Virus record (IMG/VR): IMGVR_UViG_3300021057_000011
Span: 37,450-101,449 of that record
Length of the DNA stretch: 64,000 nucleotides
Reading direction: 5' to 3' (one strand)
Origin: a virus
In this document: positions 8,210 through 17,054 of the stretch, in pieces
How the letters are laid out: each line of letters begins with the position of its first letter
Numbering within the stretch: the stretch's first letter is position 1
Translations under genes and position numbers: made by a program
The notes under the pieces: generated by a model
What the model was told of the DNA's origin: nothing
Databases searched by the model: none
Seen by the model: only the letters and a program-made list of their open reading frames with translations

Positions 8210-9176
8210 AAAGAGCCTCCAGTTGATGCATGCGGACATCCGCGATGTTGATCGCCAAATCCAGTTGGGCCCGGATCTGGTAGTAGGGAGTTTCCCCGAA
8301 GTCTTTTTTGCCCGCCGCCATCGGCACGAAAAAGAGACGCAGGTTTTCGCTCTCGAGCGTGCGCAAGGCCGGACCGAAGGTGCAGTCGTAATAGTCCCCA
8401 GCGGGTTTCAGTTGCAGGCTGGCCCGCTGTCCTGCCAGGTCGTTGTCGAAGGCCAGGTACAGGGTGGTCACGCCCATCTCACGCAAATCTCGCAACTTCA
8501 GCGGCGTGATCGAGAGGCCCAGCGCAGCAGCTGCAGGAAAGCCTGCATAGTGCACTGCCAGATAATCAAACGGACCTTCCACCAGCACGAGCGTGTCGGT
8601 GGCGGTGTGGTGGGTGAAGAGATGGGCATCTCCAAAGGTGCGGCCTTTGCCGGTGAGGTATTTTTGGACATAGTTCTTGCCGCTCCAAAACATCAGGGAT
8701 TCGGATTCCGCGTGGTAGCGACAATCCATTGGCAACCGGCCGACCTCTCCCAGTCGCCGCGTGAGATAGTCGACGGCCGCCGGGTATTTGGAAATCGGCT
8801 CGCAAGCATCGAACAGGCGCTCGCCCATTTCCAGGGTTTCCTGCTCGGGCACGAGAAACTCGTTGAAGGGAATGTAGGAGGTCTCCGTCACATGCACGGC
8901 GGTCTCGGCAAAGCCCGTGTCCCGGACGCCGAGCTTCTTCCAGAACTCCCTGCCCGAAAGCCCGTGCCGGGGACGCCCCGCACTGTCGTGACCGAAGACA
9001 CAGCCCCCGAAGCAGTAGAACAGGTGCTTGTGCACCGAGTACCGGGCGGACAGCCGGCGGCCGGAGTTGGCATGAAACGGACAGGGAAAGGCGTACTGGG
9101 GATTGCTGCTGCCCTGGCCCTCCAGCTTCACGTTTAAGATGCCGGCGGCCGTCAGACGACTCAGGATATCATTCAC
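8190..9176 (-). CDS. DnaG-type primase with zinc finger and Toprim domain
   Basis: The 328-residue protein would make RNA primers. The zinc-binding domain holds C-P-F-H and C-F-G-G-C near residues 32-60. The Toprim catalytic core has LVLVEGPFDYLAV (Glu) and LAFDNDLAGQ (DxD). It is about half the length of bacterial DnaG and lacks a helicase-binding tail, like compact phage primases. It overlaps the genes on both sides by a few bases and is two genes after dnaB in the transcript. Confidence 0.85.
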   Translation of the reverse strand: MNDILSRLTAAGILNVKLEGQGSSNPQYAFPCPFHANSGRRLSARYSVHKHLFYCFGGCVFGHDSAGRPRHGLSGREFWKKLGVRDTGFAETAVHVTETSYIPFNEFLVPEQETLEMGERLFDACEPISKYPAAVDYLTRRLGEVGRLPMDCRYHAESESLMFWSGKNYVQKYLTGKGRTFGDAHLFTHHTATDTLVLVEGPFDYLAVHYAGFPAAAALGLSITPLKLRDLREMGVTTLYLAFDNDLAGQRASLQLKPAGDYYDCTFGPALRTLESENLRLFFVPMAAGKKDFGETPYYQIRAQLDLAINIADVRMHQLEALCAWNPF

Positions 9177-9510
9177 GGTCCTTGAACCTCTCTAAGGCCA
9201 ATTTGCGGATGCGTGGGGGGCATTCCCGCGGGCAGAAAATCACATCCGGCTTTTTCTTCATCCGCCCGACGCGATCGGGAATCCTGGCCGGGTGGCCCCC
9301 CATGTACAAAAACACGTTGTTGCGCAGCTGCAGCACGTAACACTCCGGGTGCGCGACCCGGGTCGGGAATAAATCCAGATCCACCAGGCGGTGGATGATG
9401 GTGCGGAACATGGTCTTGTTCCGACACACCACGACGATATTGAAACTGGCCGGGTCGGAGTACTTCCGGCAGATCCAGTACAAATCGTCGAGGGTGTCGG
9501 CCAGGGCCAT
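9169..9510 (-). CDS. Small hypothetical protein between dnaB and primase (113 aa)
   Basis: A 113-residue alpha/beta protein. It alternates strands and helices (FNIVVVCRNKTMFRTIIHRL, NNVFLYMGGH) and ends in a basic segment with two cysteines (PDVIFCPRECPPRIRK). The pattern loosely recalls a Rossmann-like fold, but I cannot assign a family. Its stop overlaps the primase start and it begins two bases after the dnaB stop, so it is part of the replisome transcript. Confidence 0.6.
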   Translation of the reverse strand: MALADTLDDLYWICRKYSDPASFNIVVVCRNKTMFRTIIHRLVDLDLFPTRVAHPECYVLQLRNNVFLYMGGHPARIPDRVGRMKKKPDVIFCPRECPPRIRKLALERFKDRE

Positions 9511-9512
9511 CG

Positions 9513-10847
9513 TCAGGACTGGTCCTCCCGCGACACGGCGAACAGGGGCATCCCATGCCCGTCGGTTTGCTCCATCCGTGCCTGCGTCTGCGACAGATCC
9601 GCCCGGTAGCCGAAGGCCATGCGCTCAAAGTCCCAGTCGCAGGTCCATTTCACCCGTCGCTGAAAGCCGTCGCGCAGCTTGATCGCCTCGATGCCCATAA
9701 AGGGCAGGTCCCCACCATCAGACACCAGACGCAAAACCACCGAAGCATCGTTGACATAGGTCGGGGAATTGGCCGCGGCGGTGGAGGAGCCCTTGGACCC
9801 TTCCTGGTTGGTGACGATGCCGGGGATGTTATTGAGCATCAGCGCGTCCTTGAACCCGCCGGTGAGCTCCCCTTGCTTCTCCCATTTGTAACCGCCGGCA
9901 AAGAGATAGCCCCCGTCGAGGCCGACGATGTCGGGCTTGATCGCCCGGATCTTGGCCTGCATCAGCTGGATGCCCCCGCTGTCGGAGCCCTGGTCGATAT
10001 AGAAGGGAGACAGGTTGCCCGATGCCCGCTTGTGGGCCAGGTCCTGCAGGAAGGCGAAATACTCCGCTTCCTGGATCGGATCGAGCTCGCTGCGGGCCAG
10101 GGCCCGGTACGGTAGGCCCGACATCAGAGCATCGAGGCGCAGACCCAGCTGCCGGATCGTCATTTCCTTGGTGAAGAGCAGGACCTTCTTCCCCATGCGG
10201 CTGGCGTGGACCAGGCACAGCAGCATCAGCCAGGTTTTTCCCAGGCCGGATTTGCCGAGAATCGTCACAAGATCGCCGCCCTGAAAACCGATGATCTGCT
10301 CGTTGAGCGGTTCCCAGGGTGTGGGGATGAAGGTCTTGCGGATGTACTCGGGATCCTTGCGCCGCTGGTAATCCTGGTCTCGGACCTGGATATTGGCCGT
10401 GACGTCATCCGTCTCGGACTTCGCCAGCGACAAGGCATACTGGCTGGTGAAGTCCATTACGAGCTTCTCGAGATCCGCGACCAGCATCTGCTGCTGCGGA
10501 ATCGGAGCCGCCTTTGCCGCCTCATTTTTGTCGATGATTTCCTTGGCCAGCCCAAGAAGGGATTCCTTGCGCTTGCGATCCTTGACCCGGTCGCAGTAGA
10601 AGCGCAGGGTTTCTTTCGGCGCGGCATAGAAAAACCCGAAGCGGGCCTGAACGGTTTCCGGGTCCGGGACCTTACCGAACTGAACGTAGAAATTCTTGAG
10701 GAAGGTGAAAATATCGTCGTAGGGCTCCTTCAGCCAATTGGGCTCGATCTTTTCCTTAAGCGCGAGCGCGATATCGTTCTCGGCGATCAGGCTGCAGACG
10801 AAGCCCTTGTCGATATCAAGGGGTTGGACAGGCAGTTGCAGAGACAT
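9513..10847 (-). CDS. dnaB: DnaB-like replicative helicase
   Basis: A 444-residue hexameric-type helicase. The N-terminal part resembles the DnaB helical domain. The ATPase core has FQGGDLVTILGKSGLGKT (Walker A near residue 195), VLLFTKEMT, DIVGLDGGYL as Walker B, and a C-terminal strand region. The start is ATG 10847, which forms TGATG with the stop of the previous gene and has GAGGAG upstream; the much longer frame to 11360 is a shadow. It should unwind DNA at the fork with the loader at 12677-13312 and the primase downstream. Confidence 0.85.
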   Translation of the reverse strand: MSLQLPVQPLDIDKGFVCSLIAENDIALALKEKIEPNWLKEPYDDIFTFLKNFYVQFGKVPDPETVQARFGFFYAAPKETLRFYCDRVKDRKRKESLLGLAKEIIDKNEAAKAAPIPQQQMLVADLEKLVMDFTSQYALSLAKSETDDVTANIQVRDQDYQRRKDPEYIRKTFIPTPWEPLNEQIIGFQGGDLVTILGKSGLGKTWLMLLCLVHASRMGKKVLLFTKEMTIRQLGLRLDALMSGLPYRALARSELDPIQEAEYFAFLQDLAHKRASGNLSPFYIDQGSDSGGIQLMQAKIRAIKPDIVGLDGGYLFAGGYKWEKQGELTGGFKDALMLNNIPGIVTNQEGSKGSSTAAANSPTYVNDASVVLRLVSDGGDLPFMGIEAIKLRDGFQRRVKWTCDWDFERMAFGYRADLSQTQARMEQTDGHGMPLFAVSREDQS

Positions 10848-11281
10848 CAGTGCAGTAACTCCTCGAAAAGTGCTAGGGCCCGGGCCCATTTCGGGCTGGG
10901 CTTTTTGATTTTGGCCTTGACCTTGGTCACCAGCCGGCCGGCCCGGTGGGCGGCGGCCCAAACCGGATCGGCGGTAAAAAACACCACGCACTCGACCCGG
11001 CCGAGGTGGTAGCGCTCGCACACGAGAACCGTCGGTGCGATGTCCTCGAACAGCGTGGCGAGCTCGTAGGAGGTCACCACGACAGTGTTCTGGTCGTAGA
11101 GCTTCGCCGCGTGCTCGAGGTTGTTGAGAGTGATCGGGTTCCAGCGGAAGGCATAGGGAGCGAGCCGGGGACATCTCCGCAGCAGCCAGCGCAGCAGCTT
11201 GGGGGTGTCCGTGTCGATGAAGAGACGGTAGTCCCAGGCCGCAGTGTGGCCGAAGTCGTTGGAGATGTCCCCGTGCTGCAT
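10847..11281 (-). CDS. Hypothetical protein (144 aa) coupled to dnaB
   Basis: The gene is joined by ATGA/TGATG overlaps to both neighbours, which fixes the start at ATG 11281. The product looks like a compact alpha/beta protein, with DYRLFIDTDTPKLLRWLL, VVVTSYELATLFED and VECVVFFTADPVWAA, and a basic Lys-rich C-terminus. The early D-T-D and the spacing of strands recall nucleotide-binding folds, but no family can be named. Confidence 0.6.
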   Translation of the reverse strand: MQHGDISNDFGHTAAWDYRLFIDTDTPKLLRWLLRRCPRLAPYAFRWNPITLNNLEHAAKLYDQNTVVVTSYELATLFEDIAPTVLVCERYHLGRVECVVFFTADPVWAAAHRAGRLVTKVKAKIKKPSPKWARALALFEELLH

Positions 11282-12621
11282 CAGGCGATGGCCGTCGCGC
11301 GGGTACGCTTGCCCTTCTTGTCCTGGCCCAGCAACCAACCGGCGACGTTTTCCTCGACATCGACCCGGAACTTGGGATTGAGGTTCTGGGCGAGCTCGGT
11401 GACGTCGTAGACCAGGTCGTAGGCCCCGATCCGCTTTTCGTCCTCGAGCCCCTGCGGCACCCGCTTTTCGTAGATCGGCTCTTCGATGCTGCGGGCGAGG
11501 TCCTTGGGAATCCGGCCCAGGAACTGGTTGAGCACGGCCTGGGCTTCGTTCTTGTTGTAGAGCACCTCTTCGGTGATCAGGGCGTGCATCCGGTCGATGA
11601 TTTCGCCGCTGCCACCGTTGGCGAACCAACGGATGGCTTTGGCGATCAGGATGTGAATAGCGTCCTCGGGCACGTTGATGTTCTTCTGGTTGAAGAGCTC
11701 GACCGCGCCGATCAGATCGACCACCCCGTTGAGACACTGCACGCACGTCCAGCTCGGTGAGAACTTGGACTTGCAGTAGTCGTTCTCGGAGTTCTGGAAA
11801 AAGATGCCCGGCCGGTAGACATGCCGGTTGGGCAGAATTTTTTCCTCGGCGCCGCCGAGAATCAGACGGAAGCTCATCATGTCGGCGGTGAGGTGGGCCT
11901 TGAGAACCTCATAACTACCGCCGCGCTCGGCCAGCTCCGACTTGAGGGCCTTGAGCAGCTGCAGCTGGGTCATCTGCTTTTTGTTGTGGGTCGTGATGCC
12001 CCGGACGATGTTTTCCCCGCCGACAGAAATCGTGCGCAGCGTCAGCGTCGGATTTTCCTTGAGCTTGTTCTCAAGGATGTACTGGCGCATGAAGGCCTTC
12101 TGCTCGCTGTACCAGCCGGCGGGAATGTTGCCGGCGGACGTCAGCAGCTTGCTCTGCCCGAAGCTCGACAGCTTGTAGCCTTCGCCCCTGCAGATCAGCA
12201 GATCCACCGGCTGGCCATCGATGTCCCGGCTTTCGACCCGGACATCGTCGACATCGAAGGTCCGCTCGCGGGTATTGGCGTTGAGCTCCTCGGCCACGAG
12301 GATCATGTCGTCGAGGGTGGGATTCTGCCGCCCGTTGCCGTAGTAGGTCTGCAGCAGGTTGTTGCCGGTGAGAATATCCACGGGCTTCAGGCCCGGTCGT
12401 ACACTGGATGCCGGGGCCGGCACAGTATCGAGGAAGGCCGCGGACACCGGATCGAGAGCCGGGGCATCGAACGTGTCCGCCTCGATGACGACGTCGCCGC
12501 CCTCGAAGCTGCCGGCATCGAAATCGGCCGGGGCCTCGGTCGGTTCGGCGTAGCCCGTCTCGGGTGCGTCCAGGGTCGCGGTGGTATCGGTGAAGTGATC
12601 GGGATTGAAGGTAAAGGTCAT
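11281..12621 (-). CDS. DUF932-like protein
   Basis: The 446-residue protein starts at ATG 12621 after AAAGGAA; an upstream TTG is less likely. An acidic, disordered first ~75 residues leads into a conserved-looking core. The segment PGIFFQNSENDYCKSKFSPS, followed by C-V-Q-C-L-N-G-V, matches the pattern of DUF932 phage/plasmid proteins (a central N-S-E, then C-x-N-G). DUF932 proteins are common near phage replication genes and their molecular role is not established. The assignment is by eye. Confidence 0.5.
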   Translation of the reverse strand: MTFTFNPDHFTDTTATLDAPETGYAEPTEAPADFDAGSFEGGDVVIEADTFDAPALDPVSAAFLDTVPAPASSVRPGLKPVDILTGNNLLQTYYGNGRQNPTLDDMILVAEELNANTRERTFDVDDVRVESRDIDGQPVDLLICRGEGYKLSSFGQSKLLTSAGNIPAGWYSEQKAFMRQYILENKLKENPTLTLRTISVGGENIVRGITTHNKKQMTQLQLLKALKSELAERGGSYEVLKAHLTADMMSFRLILGGAEEKILPNRHVYRPGIFFQNSENDYCKSKFSPSWTCVQCLNGVVDLIGAVELFNQKNINVPEDAIHILIAKAIRWFANGGSGEIIDRMHALITEEVLYNKNEAQAVLNQFLGRIPKDLARSIEEPIYEKRVPQGLEDEKRIGAYDLVYDVTELAQNLNPKFRVDVEENVAGWLLGQDKKGKRTRATAIA

Positions 12622-12676
12622 GGGCAAAGATTCCTTTTCAATGTTTTTTTGTGTGGGTCAGGGTAAAAGCCAGAGA

Positions 12677-13312
12677 CTAGCGACTGTGACCACCTCCCAT
12701 CAGTTTTTTCATCACGGCTTCTTTGGCCCGCGGCCGGTAATCGACCTCGGGCAGTTCCACCGTCACGTTCAACGCAAGGATCTCGTCCAGAAGAGAAGCG
12801 CCCAGCGCACTCTCGAGCTCGGCGTGGGTGGCGGAGGTGACGAAGAAGGTGATTTTTCCGTTTTGACGCCGGCGCTTGAGCACATAGGCGACCAGCTCCG
12901 AAAGCGGCCGGGCCTTGGCTCGTGAGGCATCGAGCAGCCGGGGAAAATCGTCCAGGATCAGGACCGAGCAGGTCAGCAGATGCTGCACCCGTTCTGTCTG
13001 TGCCTCGGAGCTGTACTGAAAAACGGTTTCCGCCACGGCATCGAGATCGACGCATTCCGGCTGCAGCGCGTAGGTCGCGCACAGATGCTTGGCGATGATC
13101 GACACCAGGGTGGTTTTCCCCGATCCCGGGATGCCCGTGATGGTCAGGCCCGTCTGCGTTGGGATCATGTCGGTGAAATTCTGGACGTAGGCCCGCGCGA
13201 CACGCTGGGTCAGTTTATCCTCCAAGCTCTCGAAATCGAACTTCAACAGATCGAGCCGAAAGCCGTGCTGAGTCAGGGCGTTGTACACCCACGGGGGCGT
13301 TGGGTCGGTCAT
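12677..13312 (-). CDS. DnaC-like AAA+ helicase loader
   Basis: The 211-residue ATPase has Walker A GIPGSGKTT, Walker B VLILDDF, a sensor-1-like FFVTSA and an Arg finger region (RRRQNGK). Length and motifs fit phage DnaC/lambda-P-like loaders. Two starts compete. ATG 13312 has GGAGG five bases upstream and is used here. ATG 13330 forms ATGA with the previous stop and would add six residues. It lies directly after the initiator-like gene, giving an order like lambda O-P: initiator, loader, then DnaB. Confidence 0.8.
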   Translation of the reverse strand: MTDPTPPWVYNALTQHGFRLDLLKFDFESLEDKLTQRVARAYVQNFTDMIPTQTGLTITGIPGSGKTTLVSIIAKHLCATYALQPECVDLDAVAETVFQYSSEAQTERVQHLLTCSVLILDDFPRLLDASRAKARPLSELVAYVLKRRRQNGKITFFVTSATHAELESALGASLLDEILALNVTVELPEVDYRPRAKEAVMKKLMGGGHSR

Positions 13313-13326
13313 GGTTTCCTCCGTAG

Positions 13327-14388
13327 TCATGGGGTTTCAAAATCCTCCAACGAAAAATCCGCTCGCAACACGCGAACCGGTCCCCTCGTCCCCGTCCGCG
13401 TCGGGTGACGGGTTTCCAGTTCCGCGGCGACATGGGTGACCATCTGCACCAGGCCACCCAGGGTCGGCAAATCCCAGCTCAGCCGCTCCATGCACTTGAG
13501 GGTCTTGAACTGGGTGATCCAGAACGTCACCAGAGCCCGGGAACGGACCACATCGCCCTGGTAGGCGGCCAGAAGGACTTTGGCCTTACCGACCTCAGCC
13601 CCGCGGCTGGAAGCGGCCTTTACGGGCAAATGGGGGTAAGTCTCGAGAAAGACCTGGTAATAATGCTGAACCAGCTCGGCCGCCGGGCTGGGGGGGCGGC
13701 CGGTTCGGGGGGGCTTTTTAGCGGCCGCATTCGAATGCTTGACCAGAGCGGCTTCTTCCGCCTGTTTGATTCGGGCCAATTTATCAGCGGCGGAGGGTTT
13801 TTGACCAGACGGAGAGGGAGAGTAGCCAGGTGAGTCTTCAGCCGCTCTTTTTTGCTCTTCTTCCAAAGGGAGAGGATACCGAAACCCTTCTCCCTCTTCC
13901 TGGTTTTTCTCCTGGTCCGACTTTTCTGCTGCAGAAGAAGAATACGTAGTATTCTTCTTCTTTTCTTTTAGTAATTGTTTATTAGACTGTGTATGGTCTG
14001 CCGACAGTCGGTTTTTCCCGCGTGTGGGTAAATCATACACACGGCTCGACCCGCATGAATCCTGGGGTTTAGGCTTCGGGGGTTTCAAAACCCATTTTTT
14101 TCCGCAAAACTGCTTTGTTTCCGGGTGTAGCTTGTTCTTGATTTCGAGCAAGTCGGCGTCTTTGAGTTCCTTGGTGGCCTTCCGCACCAGATGGTCGCTG
14201 CCTAAAAAGCTCTCGAGCACCTTCCGCTTGATTTCCCAACGGGAAATATTGGAGTTGAGATAGCCATACAGGGCTCTGGCTGCCAGGCTCAAATCATCTC
14301 GCATAAAGATGACGCGAGGCGTCATGACGAAACCTTCAGAGCCGCAGCCGGATTCGTTTTCTAGTTCAATGCTTTCGTCATTCGCCAT
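13327..14388 (-). CDS. Replication-initiator-like winged-helix protein
   Basis: A 353-residue protein. Residues 20-95 read as a winged helix found in phage/plasmid initiators (TPRVIFMRDDLSLAARALYG, then ESFLGSDHLVRKATKELKDA). Residues 115-220 are a Lys/Ser/Glu-rich linker. The C-terminal domain (AAELVQHYYQVFLE) is helical and may contact the loader. The linker-coding DNA is A+T-rich and carries inverted repeats, as the lambda origin does inside gene O. Initiator function is inferred from the HTH and from the loader directly downstream. Confidence 0.6.
   Translation of the reverse strand: MANDESIELENESGCGSEGFVMTPRVIFMRDDLSLAARALYGYLNSNISRWEIKRKVLESFLGSDHLVRKATKELKDADLLEIKNKLHPETKQFCGKKWVLKPPKPKPQDSCGSSRVYDLPTRGKNRLSADHTQSNKQLLKEKKKNTTYSSSAAEKSDQEKNQEEGEGFRYPLPLEEEQKRAAEDSPGYSPSPSGQKPSAADKLARIKQAEEAALVKHSNAAAKKPPRTGRPPSPAAELVQHYYQVFLETYPHLPVKAASSRGAEVGKAKVLLAAYQGDVVRSRALVTFWITQFKTLKCMERLSWDLPTLGGLVQMVTHVAAELETRHPTRTGTRGPVRVLRADFSLEDFETP
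13933..14043. other. Candidate replication origin inside the initiator-like gene
   Basis: In about 110 bases there are three inverted repeats. The first is a perfect 13-bp arm pair at 13933-13945 and 13949-13961 with a 3-base centre. The second is CCGAC-A-GTCGG near 14000-14012. The third is CGTGTG at 14021-14026 with CACACG at 14038-14043. Between them lies a conspicuously A+T-rich tract (about 13950-13990). The cluster falls in the linker of the initiator-like protein, where coding constraint is low. No experiment is implied; this is an inference from structure and the lambda O precedent. Confidence 0.35.
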
Positions 14389-14390
14389 CG

Positions 14391-15608
14391 TTATGTCTCC
14401 ATCAGGGTTTTAAAAGTGATTTGCTCGGTCTGTCGATCGCTGGTCGAGGGCTGGACCCTATAGATCCGCAGCGGCGTGTGCGGCGCGAGGGTATCCGCCA
14501 GCACAGCGACCCTCGCCACGTCGCGCCAGATAGGCCTAGAAGCGTCTTTGACCACCCGGGAGGGGACAGATATCTTCGGGGTGAACGGCACCCCTTCTGA
14601 GCCCTCCCAGAGGCCCAATTGAAGGCGGCAGGTTTCGCCCTGGTTTTCGAAGTGCAGCAGCAGGAAGGTGTACCAGCGGGTGCCGGGGGAAAGGGCGGCC
14701 CCGTGGGAGTAGATGTAGGGCTTCTGATCGCAGTGGCGAAAGACCAGGGTCTGGCCCGGAGCCCCTTCCTTGGGGCACTCCGTCGCCGGCCGCAGGCCGA
14801 TGGATTCGGCAATCGCCGGCAGGAGCTTCTTGCGGGCGCTCCAGCGGTGGCGGGAGTAGTCCTGCCCCCAGTACAGGACATCGGCCAGGGTCCAGGCCGG
14901 GGTGTCGGTGTAGGGGTCTGTCGAGTGGACAGTAAAGACCAGGCCGAAGTCCCGTTTGACCTTGCGCAGCTGGCTCAAAAAGGCGGCATGGCGAACGCTG
15001 GGTAATTCTGTCTTGATCCACTGCTTGCGGCTGTGGGGAACCTGCTTGAGGCTGTAGCCGTAGAAGGTGTTGTTGAGCTTGTAGAGCAGCCAGATCGTAA
15101 AGGGCCCGCTGTGGCGGTAGACCAGGTCGAAGTCCTTGCTGGTCAGCAATTTGTACTGGGCGGCAGTGGAAGCTCGCCAGAGTGGCCGGAGCCAGGGGAC
15201 CGGCAGGCATTTCAAATACTTCTCGAGCAGGGTGTAGAGCCCGGTGAGGTCGGTGGCGAACTTGGGCCCGCCGTTGCGGAGGTTGAAGGAGTAGGGAAAA
15301 CTTTCGTTCACCGGCATCACCCAGCTGGTGTGCGCGCTGTAGTGCTCATTATGCGGGTCGGTGGTGTAGCGGTAGTTCCGCAGGGAGGTGGGGTGGGTAT
15401 GGATCTTGGTGAAGCAGAGCTCGGCGATGGCGAGCAGGTTCTTCAGGGGCAGCTGCTTCCAAAAAGCGGCGGGAAGGTGGCAGGGGGTTCCCCCGGATTT
15501 GAACAGGACCGTGGCCAGGCCCCAATCGGTCAAGGCCCGCTTGGCTTGAACCATGCCAGCGGCACAAAAGGTGTGAAATTTCCAGATACGTCGGTCGCGC
15601 GCGCCCAT
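14391..15608 (-). CDS. Hypothetical protein (405 aa), first gene of the replication transcript
   Basis: A soluble 405-residue protein rich in Trp, Tyr and Arg (NYRYTTDPHNEHYSAHTSWV, VLYWGQDYSRHRW). I see no Walker, nuclease or HTH motif. The start is taken as ATG 15608; ATG 15554 is an alternative and neither has a strong ribosome site. It ends two bases before the initiator-like gene, so it belongs to the replication operon. The aromatic, basic make-up suits nucleic-acid contact, but this is speculation. Confidence 0.6.
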   Translation of the reverse strand: MGARDRRIWKFHTFCAAGMVQAKRALTDWGLATVLFKSGGTPCHLPAAFWKQLPLKNLLAIAELCFTKIHTHPTSLRNYRYTTDPHNEHYSAHTSWVMPVNESFPYSFNLRNGGPKFATDLTGLYTLLEKYLKCLPVPWLRPLWRASTAAQYKLLTSKDFDLVYRHSGPFTIWLLYKLNNTFYGYSLKQVPHSRKQWIKTELPSVRHAAFLSQLRKVKRDFGLVFTVHSTDPYTDTPAWTLADVLYWGQDYSRHRWSARKKLLPAIAESIGLRPATECPKEGAPGQTLVFRHCDQKPYIYSHGAALSPGTRWYTFLLLHFENQGETCRLQLGLWEGSEGVPFTPKISVPSRVVKDASRPIWRDVARVAVLADTLAPHTPLRIYRVQPSTSDRQTEQITFKTLMET

Positions 15609-15775
15609 GAGAAGGTGACCATGCCAGAGAGGATGGTGAGACCTGTGATAGCTAAGTAGCTACGGGGTAGACCGATGTGACCTGCAAGCAGATCTGAGAC
15701 CAGAGGGTGACCCAATCAGCAAAGCATGCCCTTTAGGCTAAGTCAATACCCTCGTTCAACCCTATAGGGTGGAGC
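15609..15775 (-). promoter_or_regulatory. Leader of the replication operon with weak promoter-like and palindromic elements
   Basis: This 167-base gap holds a minus-strand TTGACT (15741-15746) with TTTGCT 17 bases on (15718-15723), a weak sigma70-type match. It also has a perfect 12-bp palindrome ACCCTATAGGGT (15759-15770) and a TAGCTA pair near 15650. It lies between the inserted homing endonuclease and the first replication gene. Promoter strength cannot be judged by eye. Confidence 0.3.
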
Positions 15776-16426
15776 CTATGCTTTACGATTTGCGGCAGCC
15801 TCCGGTGACACAAATGTGTATCCTTCGAGCTCCTGGTCTGTGTCGAGGTATGTTTTAGCCAGTATCCTATGGCTCGTAAATCCCAAATATTTTTTGGCAG
15901 CTTTAAATGTGTGGAAGGCGCCTACGAGTTCAGAACCTTTATACACAACAACTGGCTTGAAATTTTTTGAATAGTTTCCGTACCATGTGGTTACCCGAAT
16001 GTTATCTAGACTATATCCTTTGGAATCATCTAGGCGATCTAGGCTAGGTTTGAAATTTCTGTTTTTATCTCCATCTAGCCAAGTCGTGTAGATCTTCAGA
16101 TATACCGGATCGTTCAGGTACCGGTCTATTAGTTCTGCCAAGGTATATGTTGGTGGAGGATGTCCCCTTCTTTTACTATTTATTACTTGAGCGCTGAACA
16201 ACATATGCAAGATTCCTTTCGGAGTCTCCTCCCACTTTTCACCATAGCCCAGCTCCTTAACCGTGTTACCAAGGGGAAGTTCGTTGGTGCACGTCGGGGG
16301 GTATTTGACTGAGGGGTCCTCGCCGTACCTTGCTACTTGCCTCAGCCAAGCATTTCTTCGTCGTGTCTCATTTCGTTTGATTTGTGCTGCTATGACTAGT
16401 TGATCGCGACCCTTATCATCCGACAT
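15776..16426 (-). CDS. HNH homing endonuclease (free-standing)
   Basis: The 216-residue protein carries the phage HNH signature P-S-L-D-R-L-D-D-S-K-G-Y with L-D-N-I-R-V at mid-protein. Its C-terminal module (VVVYKGSELVGAFHTFKAAK) resembles the NUMOD/IENR DNA-binding repeats of homing enzymes. The start is ATG 16426, preceded by AGGTG at six bases. The gene is visibly richer in A+T than its neighbours and stands alone between two operons, as expected for a selfish insertion. It would cut intronless or insertless alleles at related loci; its target is unknown. Confidence 0.8.
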   Translation of the reverse strand: MSDDKGRDQLVIAAQIKRNETRRRNAWLRQVARYGEDPSVKYPPTCTNELPLGNTVKELGYGEKWEETPKGILHMLFSAQVINSKRRGHPPPTYTLAELIDRYLNDPVYLKIYTTWLDGDKNRNFKPSLDRLDDSKGYSLDNIRVTTWYGNYSKNFKPVVVYKGSELVGAFHTFKAAKKYLGFTSHRILAKTYLDTDQELEGYTFVSPEAAANRKA

Positions 16427-16501
16427 AAGTTTCACCTTTCTGGTTTTAGCTATTCTTCGTCAAGATCCATTACTTTAAGGGGGTCGGATGGTTTGCATGG
16501 G

Positions 16502-16708
16502 TTAACTCTCTCCTTCGGTAGTCATGAGTTGTCGGTACATCTGCCAGCGTTTTTCAACGTCGGCCAAGTAGCGGTTGAGCTGGTCGAAGCTGTGGGGTTT
16601 GGTTTCATCGCCTTGATCCAGCAGCTCGTCCAAAAAGGCGGCAGCAGAGGACAGGGCATAGTAGAGCTGCTCCGCGATCGGGTAGACGGAAACGGCGTTA
16701 GGTTTCAT
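16502..16708 (-). CDS. Small hypothetical protein (68 aa)
   Basis: A mostly helical 68-residue protein (AEQLYYALSSAAAFLDELLD, then YLADVEKRWQMYRQLM). GGAG lies ten bases before ATG 16708, and the start overlaps the stop of the upstream gene. It is the last gene of the small-gene chain before the homing endonuclease. Function unknown. Confidence 0.6.
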   Translation of the reverse strand: MKPNAVSVYPIAEQLYYALSSAAAFLDELLDQGDETKPHSFDQLNRYLADVEKRWQMYRQLMTTEGES

Positions 16709-17054
16709 CACAGTGGGGCTCCTTATTCAAGATCATGTGGATGTAGCGGAGCTCCTCTTCGAAATCAAGGGTGAGGAGTTTAGTGAGGCCGTGCTGTGCC
16801 GCCTCCAGGGTGGGGTACGTTTCGAAATCACCCAGCTCATACCGCCCATCTGGTTCGGCGTTGTAGAGCCGGGCCTGGACGTTGTAGTACCAGCCAGGAT
16901 CAAACACCGGGTCGGTTTCTTTCATCAGGGTGCAGATGTCGAACACCCTGCCGGGTTTAGTTGGGTGTGGAATATGGGCCCGCCATTCCGTCCCTGGTGA
17001 GGACTCAGTCCAGATAAGTCCCATGTAGCGACGCGGAGAATCAACCTGTGACAT
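16698..17054 (-). CDS. Hypothetical protein (118 aa)
   Basis: The start is ATG 17054 with GGGAGA six bases upstream, overlapping the preceding stop. The protein looks beta-rich early (YMGLIWTESSPGTEWRAHIP) and helical at the end (EEELRYIHMILNKEPH). No family recognised. It is one of a chain of overlapping small genes. Confidence 0.6.
   Translation of the reverse strand: MSQVDSPRRYMGLIWTESSPGTEWRAHIPHPTKPGRVFDICTLMKETDPVFDPGWYYNVQARLYNAEPDGRYELGDFETYPTLEAAQHGLTKLLTLDFEEELRYIHMILNKEPHCDET

Noticed and set aside
10848-11360. N-terminal extension of the dnaB frame to 11360 and of the neighbouring frame to 11746
   Set aside because: The extra peptides are Arg/Pro/Gly-rich shadows of the genes in the other frame. 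TGATG and ATGA junctions with ribosome sites define shorter starts.
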